Origin: CAZCGA01 sp964498075
GTDB lineage: Bacteria; Desulfobacterota; Binatia; HRBIN30
Assembly (NCBI GenBank): GCA_964498075.1
Contig: CAZCGA010000130.1
Location: 1 to 17,849 of the forward strand
Length of the DNA stretch: 17,849 nt
Reading direction: 5' to 3'
The notes below the pieces were generated by a model that saw nothing but the letters and a program-made list of their open reading frames with translations, did no database searches and had not been told where the DNA came from. Shown in pieces: positions 12,737-17,849 of the stretch (within the stretch, counting starts at the first letter, position 1; every line of letters begins with the position of its first letter). The translations under genes were made by a program, and so were the position numbers.

Positions 12737-13846
12737 ATGGACCTAACGCAGATTCTCCAGGCCGCGGTGCAGCAGGAGGCCTCCGACATCGTGCTGAAGG
12801 ACGGCAGGCCGCCAATGTTTCGGGTGAAGGGCGATCTGATCCCGTGTGCGGGCGCCGCCTCGTTGACGCCGGCAGACCTGCAGGAAGCGGCGAGTTGTAT
12901 TTTGCGGGAGGACTCCCATCGGGTCCGCTTTGCGACCGAGCGGCACGCCGATCTCGCGTTCGAAGAGCCGGGGCTCGGCCGCTTTCGCGTCAACGTGTTT
13001 CGTCAGCGTGGCAAGATCGGCGTTGTCTTCCGCGTCATCCCTCCGCAGATCCGCCGGGTGAGCGAGCTCAACCTGCCGCCGGTGATTGAGCAGCTCGCCA
13101 ACGAGCGGCGCGGTCTGGTCTTAGTGACCGGCCCCACGGGCAGCGGAAAGAGCACGACGCTGGCTGCGATGATTGAGCACATCAATCAGACCAGTGCGCG
13201 CCACATCGTCACCGTCGAGGATCCCATCGAGTACATTCACTGCGAGCGCAGCTCCGTGATCAGCCAGCGCGAGATCGGGGATGACGTCAGTGACTTTCCG
13301 TCGGCCCTGCAGGCTGCCCTGCGACAGAACCCCGATGTCATCATGGTCGGGGAGATGCGCGACTTGAAGACCATCGAGACTGCGATCATGGCGGCGGAGA
13401 CGGGGCACTTGGTGATGAGCACGTTGCACACCGCCGACGCGCCGGAGACCATCACTCGGACGGTCGCCGCCTTCCCCGAGCATCAGCGGGAGCAGGTCCG
13501 CGTCATCCTGGCCACCGTGCTGCGCGGGGTGGTGAGCCAGCGGTTGCTGCGGAGCGCCGACGGCTCGCGATTGGTGCCGGCCGTAGAAGTGATGGTGGGG
13601 ACGTTGCGGGTGCGTGAGTACATCGAGAAGCAGCGCATCCGCGAGCTGACGGAGTTGATTGCGCAGGGGCAGCCGCACGGAATGCAGACGTTCGACCAAT
13701 CGATCGCTGCATTGTACCAAGCCGGCCGCATCACCTACGCCGAAGCCATCGCCAACTGCCGCAACCCGGGCGACTTCGAGATGCATGCCCACGGCATCCA
13801 GTCCGGCGCGCTCGCGACCTCCGAGAGCGCCGCGCCGCCGTTGTGA
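12737..13846 (+). CDS. pilT: Type IV pilus retraction ATPase PilT
   Basis: Hexameric cytoplasmic ATPase that depolymerises type IV pili and drives twitching motility and DNA uptake. The 369-residue length is normal. The N-terminal PAS-like domain opens with ILQAAVQQEASDIVLKDGRP (typical QxxSDIHL type). The RecA-like domain has Walker A GPTGSGKST (132-140), the Asp box VTVEDPIEY (158-166), Walker B PDVIMVGEMRDL (199-210) and the His box HLVMSTLHTADAPET (224-238). GVVSQRLL follows, and RIRELTELI near 299-307 stands at the AIRNLIRE motif that is specific for PilT. No strong ribosome binding site is seen: the AAGGAA at 12715 is too far. No pilB or pilus assembly gene is in the window, so it is an isolated retraction ATPase here. 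The C-terminal 25 residues are variable. Confidence 0.96.
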   Translation: MDLTQILQAAVQQEASDIVLKDGRPPMFRVKGDLIPCAGAASLTPADLQEAASCILREDSHRVRFATERHADLAFEEPGLGRFRVNVFRQRGKIGVVFRVIPPQIRRVSELNLPPVIEQLANERRGLVLVTGPTGSGKSTTLAAMIEHINQTSARHIVTVEDPIEYIHCERSSVISQREIGDDVSDFPSALQAALRQNPDVIMVGEMRDLKTIETAIMAAETGHLVMSTLHTADAPETITRTVAAFPEHQREQVRVILATVLRGVVSQRLLRSADGSRLVPAVEVMVGTLRVREYIEKQRIRELTELIAQGQPHGMQTFDQSIAALYQAGRITYAEAIANCRNPGDFEMHAHGIQSGALATSESAAPPL

Positions 13847-14006
13847 AAATCGTCAGCGGGAAGTTGCTTGCTCTCCCCGTAACCGACCTGGGAGAGCTCG
13901 CGGCGCTGCCAGGAACTTCGCAAAGGCCCCGTTGCACTGCCGTTTCTGCAACCGACATCCTCGAACAGATCATTCGTCGGCGCTGCGTGAGCGCTGAAGA
14001 CAAAAG

Positions 14007-14079
<73 letters not shown>

Positions 14080-14201
14080 ACGCCCGGGGATGAACGGCTG
14101 CACCCTTACACAAGTCGCGGAGGGGCCGCAAGGCCGAGAGCCGCGGCCCGCTCGCGGCCTTTGATTTGACTGCCGCACGGTCCCTTCATACAGTCCGACG
14201 C

Positions 14202-16637
14202 ATGTCCGACGCTCACCAGCGCTTCGTCTGCGTGCACGGCCATTTCTACCAGCCACCGCGGGAGAATCCGTGGCTGGATGTGGTCGAGGTGCAAGACTCA
14301 GCGGCGCCGTACCACGACTGGAACGAGCGCGTCACGGCGGAGTGCTACGCGCCGAACGCGGCCGCGCGCTTGCTCGACGAGCGCGGCTGCATCACAGCGC
14401 TGCGCAACAACTACAACCGCATCAGCTTCAACTTCGGGCCGACGCTGCTGTCGTGGATGGAACGGGCGCGGCCCAACGTGTACGCCCAGATCGTGCTGGC
14501 CGATCAGGACAGCAGCCGCCGCTTCGGCCGCGGCAACGCTCTGGCGCAGGTGTACGGCCACTGCATCATGCCGCTCGCCAACCGGCGCGATCAGCACACG
14601 CAGGTGCGCTGGGGCATCGCCGACTTCGTGCACCGCTTCGGCCGCCGGCCCGACGGCATGTGGTTGCCCGAAACTGCGGTCGATCGGGCAACGCTGGCGG
14701 TGCTCGCCGAAAACGGTATCCGCTTCACCATTCTGGCGCCGTCGCAGGCAGCGCGCGTGCGCTACGCTGGCGGAGCCTGGGAAGAGGTCGGCGACGGCGG
14801 GATTGATTGCACGCGACCGTATCGCTGCGTGGTGGGACCGAACCGCGAGATCACGCTGTTCTTCTATGATGCGGACATCGCGCACGGCGTCGCGTTCGCC
14901 GGTCTCCTGAACGACGGCCACGAGCTGGCGCATCGCCTGACCGCCGCGACCGCCGGGCGTTCCGCAACGCCGCTGGCGCACATTGCCACGGATGGCGAGT
15001 CCTACGGACATCACCACCGCTTCGGCGAAATGGCGTTGGCCGCGGCGATCGAGGCCATCGAGCGGGCGCCCGAGGTGCGGCTGATCAACTACGCGGCGTA
15101 CCTCGATGAGGTCGCCGTGCGCGATGAAGTCATGGTGCGCGACAACAGCTCGTGGAGCTGCGTGCATGGCGTCGAGCGCTGGCGCGCCAACTGTGGCTGC
15201 CACATCGGCACCTACCCGGGCGGCCAGCAGGCGTGGCGTGCGCCGCTGCGCGACTCGATGGACTGGCTGCAGATGCAGTTGGACGGGCTCTTCGAGCAGC
15301 AAGGCGAGACGCTGCTGCGGGATCCGTGGGCGGCGCGCGACGCCTATGCGACGCTCTTGGTGCGGCGCGAGGCGGCCCGCCGGGATGCGTTTCTGGAGCG
15401 CCATGCGACCCCAGCGCCGCGCGAGCGCGAGCGGGTGCGGATCTGGAAGCTGCTGGAGATGCAACGCTTCGGTCTGCTTTCCTTCACCAGCTGCGGCTGG
15501 TTCTTCGACGATCCATCGGGTCTCGAAACCGTGCAGGTCCTCACTTACGCGGCTCGGGCCCTCCAGCTGGCGGGCGAGTTGGGCGTCAACCTCGAGCCGG
15601 AGTTCTTGCGCCGCCTGCAGCCCATGCGCAGCAACCTGCCGCAGTATCCGGATGGCCGCCGCTTGTATCGAGAGCTGGTCCGTCCGCTGATCACCGACGG
15701 CCGCCGCATGACCGCCCACTACGCCATGCAATCGGCGTTCACCTCACCGGAGCCGGACACGCGGGTGTATGCCCACCGCGTGACGCAGCTCGATCGCGCC
15801 CTCGAGCACTCCGGCTCCGCCAGCTTCGCCCTCGGTCGGGTCCAGCTGGTCTCGGAGGTGACGGAGGAGCGCGATGAGCACGTGTACGCGTCGCTCTACG
15901 TGGGCGGTCACGACATGCACTGCGCGGTCGCCGGCCACGCGTCGCGCACCGACTACCCCCAGGTGAAGGCGTCGTTGATGGCAACCTTCTTCACCGATCC
16001 GTTGACCGAGCTGATCCGGAGCATCGATCGCGTCTTCGGCGGGACGTTCTATACGCTGCGCGACGTCTTCGTCGAGGAACGGCGCCGCATCCTCGAACGA
16101 GTAACGGCGCAAGTGATGCTGGACTGTACGGCGGATTACGAACGCATCGTTTCGCACAATCGCCGCTTGCTGGACTTCCTGGCCAACGCAGGCGTGCCAC
16201 TGCCGCAGGAGCTGCGGATGGCGGCCACGTACGTGCTGCAGCGCCGACTCGAGCAGGCCGCGGCGCGCTTCGTTGCCGGCGAGGAGGCCAGCGACGCGGC
16301 GTTGGCGGTGTGGGGGGATGCACGGCGCTGGGGCGTGATCCCGACGACCGACCGTGTACGAGACATGCTGGAGCGCGCCTTGACCGGCGCCCTGGCCAGC
16401 ATGGCGCTCTCCGACGCTGAGCCTGCCGTCCGCCGCGCCCACGCGGTGCTCGACGCGGCCCACGCGCTCGGCCTGACGCTGAATCTTTGGGAGGCCCAGA
16501 ATCAATACTATGTGCTGGTCACCACCGACGGCGACCGCTGCTGGCCCGCGGCGCTCGTGGGCGAGATGCGCCGCCTCGGGGAGCGGATGTCATTTCAGCT
16601 GCGCGAGTGGGAGACGTTGGCCGCACGTGCCGCTTGA
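14202..16637 (+). CDS. Glycoside hydrolase family 57 protein with DUF3536 domain
   Basis: An 811-residue cytoplasmic protein from the ATG at 14202; the frame is open further upstream to a TTG at 14166, but the recognisable family start RFVCVHGHFYQPPRENPW lies just after the ATG. The first ~300 residues are the GH57 (beta/alpha)7 barrel. It has HGHFYQPP, the motif GMWLPETAVD with Glu157 in the nucleophile position, FFYDADIAHGVAF, and TDGESYGHHHRFGE with Asp264 in the acid position. The rest, with VHGVERWRANCGCHIGTYPG and LEMQRFGLLSFTSCGWFFDD, is the DUF3536 domain seen attached to GH57 barrels in many bacteria. GH57 members are alpha-amylases, branching enzymes or 4-alpha-glucanotransferases; for this subfamily the substrate is not established. 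Action on glycogen or maltodextrin is plausible. The acs gene follows 48 bases later. Confidence 0.92.
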   Translation: MSDAHQRFVCVHGHFYQPPRENPWLDVVEVQDSAAPYHDWNERVTAECYAPNAAARLLDERGCITALRNNYNRISFNFGPTLLSWMERARPNVYAQIVLADQDSSRRFGRGNALAQVYGHCIMPLANRRDQHTQVRWGIADFVHRFGRRPDGMWLPETAVDRATLAVLAENGIRFTILAPSQAARVRYAGGAWEEVGDGGIDCTRPYRCVVGPNREITLFFYDADIAHGVAFAGLLNDGHELAHRLTAATAGRSATPLAHIATDGESYGHHHRFGEMALAAAIEAIERAPEVRLINYAAYLDEVAVRDEVMVRDNSSWSCVHGVERWRANCGCHIGTYPGGQQAWRAPLRDSMDWLQMQLDGLFEQQGETLLRDPWAARDAYATLLVRREAARRDAFLERHATPAPRERERVRIWKLLEMQRFGLLSFTSCGWFFDDPSGLETVQVLTYAARALQLAGELGVNLEPEFLRRLQPMRSNLPQYPDGRRLYRELVRPLITDGRRMTAHYAMQSAFTSPEPDTRVYAHRVTQLDRALEHSGSASFALGRVQLVSEVTEERDEHVYASLYVGGHDMHCAVAGHASRTDYPQVKASLMATFFTDPLTELIRSIDRVFGGTFYTLRDVFVEERRRILERVTAQVMLDCTADYERIVSHNRRLLDFLANAGVPLPQELRMAATYVLQRRLEQAAARFVAGEEASDAALAVWGDARRWGVIPTTDRVRDMLERALTGALASMALSDAEPAVRRAHAVLDAAHALGLTLNLWEAQNQYYVLVTTDGDRCWPAALVGEMRRLGERMSFQLREWETLAARAA

Positions 16638-16685
16638 CCGCTGTTCGAGGGTCATGCAACTGAACCACAGAGTGAGGGGTGCACA

Positions 16686-17849
16686 ATGGCGCAGGCCGAC
16701 ATCGAGTCCGTTCTCAGAGAGAAGCGCGTGTTCGCGCCGCCCGCCGAGTTCAGTCAGCGCGCGCACATCGCGAGCGCCGCGGACTACGAGCGGTGGAGCC
16801 GTCTGGCGGAAGAGGATCCAGAAAAGTTCTGGGCTACCATCGCCGCGGAGCTGACTTGGTTTGCTCCATGGAGGGCGGTGGTGGAGTGGAAGCCGCCGTT
16901 CGCCAAGTGGTTCGTCGGCGCCACCACCAACTTGTCGTACAACTGCCTCGACCGCCATCTCAGCACCTGGCGGCGCAACAAGGCGGCGCTCATCTGGGAG
17001 GGCGAGCCCGGCGACAGTCGGACGCTGACCTATCACGAGCTACATCGCGAGGTGTGCAAGTTCGCCAACGTGTTGAAGCGTCTCGGCGTCGCCAAGGGCG
17101 ATCGCGTCGGCATCTACCTACCGATGATTCCGGAGGCTGCCATCGCCATGCTAGCGTGCGCGCGCATCGGCGCGGCGCACAACGTCGTCTTCGGCGGCTT
17201 CAGCGCCGAGGCGTTGCGCGACCGTCTGAACGACGCGCAGGCGAAGCTGCTGGTGACCGCGGACGGCGGCTATCGCCGCGGCGCCATCGTGCCGTTGAAG
17301 GCCAACGTCGACGACGCCTTGCGCGACGCGCCCTCGGTGGAGAACGTCGTGGTGGTGCGCCGCAGCGGTGAGACGGTGGCGATGAAAGGCGGGCGCGATC
17401 ACTGGTGGCATGAGCTGATGGAGCACGCCGACGACAGCTGCCCGGCGGAGCCCGTGGACGCCGAGCATCCGCTGTTCATCCTCTACACCAGCGGCACGAC
17501 CGGCAAGCCGAAGGGCGTGGTGCACACCACCGGCGGCTACATGGTGCACACCTACATCACCAGCAAGTGGGTGTTCGATCTCAAGGACGAAGACACCTAC
17601 TTGTGCACCGCCGACATCGGCTGGGTGACCGGGCACAGCTATGTGGTCTACGGTATCCTCGCCAACGGGGCGACCAGCGTGATGTACGAAGGCGCGCCGA
17701 ATTTTCCGGAGCCGGACCGCCTCTGGAGGATCATCGACCGATACGGCGTCACCGTCTTCTACACGGCGCCCACCGCCATCCGGGCGTTCATCAAGTGGGG
17801 CCGCGAATGGCCGCGGCAACATCGCTTGTCGAGCCTGCGTCTGCTCGGC
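16686..17849 (+). CDS. acs: Acetyl-CoA synthetase (AMP-forming), 3' end beyond window
   Basis: Activates acetate through acetyl-AMP to acetyl-CoA in the cytoplasm. The frame runs from the ATG at 16686, with GAGGGG six bases upstream, to the window edge without a stop, giving 388 of the usual ~640-660 residues. The family-specific N-terminal signature WKPPFAKWFVGATTNLSYNC followed by LDRHL is present, then GDRVGIYLPMIPEAAIAMLA and HNVVFGGFSAEALRDR. The P-loop is ILYTSGTTGKPKGVVHTTGG (residues 265-284), and DIGWVTGHSYVVYG with GATSVMYEGAPNFPE follows. The C-terminal swivel domain, with the acetylatable lysine, lies outside the window. It is on the same strand as the GH57 gene and may be co-transcribed with it, though it has its own ribosome binding site. 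Confidence 0.96.
   Translation, partial: MAQADIESVLREKRVFAPPAEFSQRAHIASAADYERWSRLAEEDPEKFWATIAAELTWFAPWRAVVEWKPPFAKWFVGATTNLSYNCLDRHLSTWRRNKAALIWEGEPGDSRTLTYHELHREVCKFANVLKRLGVAKGDRVGIYLPMIPEAAIAMLACARIGAAHNVVFGGFSAEALRDRLNDAQAKLLVTADGGYRRGAIVPLKANVDDALRDAPSVENVVVVRRSGETVAMKGGRDHWWHELMEHADDSCPAEPVDAEHPLFILYTSGTTGKPKGVVHTTGGYMVHTYITSKWVFDLKDEDTYLCTADIGWVTGHSYVVYGILANGATSVMYEGAPNFPEPDRLWRIIDRYGVTVFYTAPTAIRAFIKWGREWPRQHRLSSLRLLG

Noticed and set aside
14140..14170. GCCGCG/CGCGGC hairpin followed by CTTTGATTT upstream of the GH57 gene
   Set aside because: No plus-strand gene ends before it, the T-run is broken, and such GC stems are expected by chance in this composition.
14298..15731. 477-codon minus-strand frame opposite the GH57 gene
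   Set aside because: Shadow of the GH57 coding frame, with typical antisense composition (Ala/Arg/Gln/His-rich) and no ribosome binding site or domain.

Overview
The window is GC-rich, densely packed bacterial chromosome. The block prs, rplY (Ctc/TL5 type), pth, rpsF, rpsR, DUF2232 membrane protein, rplI is the arrangement known from delta-proteobacterial lineages. Together with the GH57/DUF3536 protein, a PilT ATPase, secreted beta-helix and lysyl-oxidase-like proteins, it suggests a Gram-negative bacterium of the broad 'Deltaproteobacteria' (Desulfobacterota, Myxococcota or Binatota-like). The exact phylum cannot be fixed from the sequence alone.

Layout. Bases 1-4214 (+): a translation-centred operon running from the 3' part of prs through rplI with gaps of only a few bases or overlaps. 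Bases 4246-7012 (+): a small zinc-ribbon protein, a divergent lipoate-ligase-fold protein translationally overlapped with a HEAT-repeat protein, a terminator, and a gamma-glutamylcyclotransferase-like protein. A heptameric repeat (consensus roughly NNcACGA) lies before the ligase gene, as an inverted pair of arrays, and at the start of the cyclotransferase gene. Bases 7049-9122 (-): a three-gene secreted set in the order Cys/His-rich exported protein, outer-membrane barrel with an N-terminal CxxC, TlpA-type thioredoxin. Bases 9296-10234 (-): a decaying redox pair. It consists of the first ~32 codons of a GMC-type FAD oxidoreductase, still with a good ribosome binding site, overlapping by four bases a cytochrome c lipoprotein gene that is broken by one extra base near 9744-9747. 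Bases 10395-11472 (+): a promoter, a secreted beta-helix protein with an exact 63-base internal period, and a strong hairpin. Bases 11533-12399 (-): a bacterial lysyl oxidase homologue that keeps the copper histidines and the Lys/Tyr cofactor pair.

Bases 12400-12736 are a divergent intergenic region with a terminator-like hairpin in the presumed leader of pilT (12737-13846, +). A tRNA-Ala(CGC) follows on the minus strand at 14007-14079. The window ends with a GH57/DUF3536 glycoside hydrolase (14202-16637, +) and the first 388 codons of acetyl-CoA synthetase (16686 to the end).

How it fits together. The left end is housekeeping: PRPP supply and ribosome components. The middle (about 7-12.4 kb) is an accessory, envelope-directed region in which almost every product is exported and redox- or metal-related. 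It shows gene decay but no transposase or integrase. The candidate for an undescribed system is the Cys/His-rich protein, CxxC barrel and TlpA set, whose shared cysteine chemistry suggests periplasmic thiol or metal handling. That function is inference.
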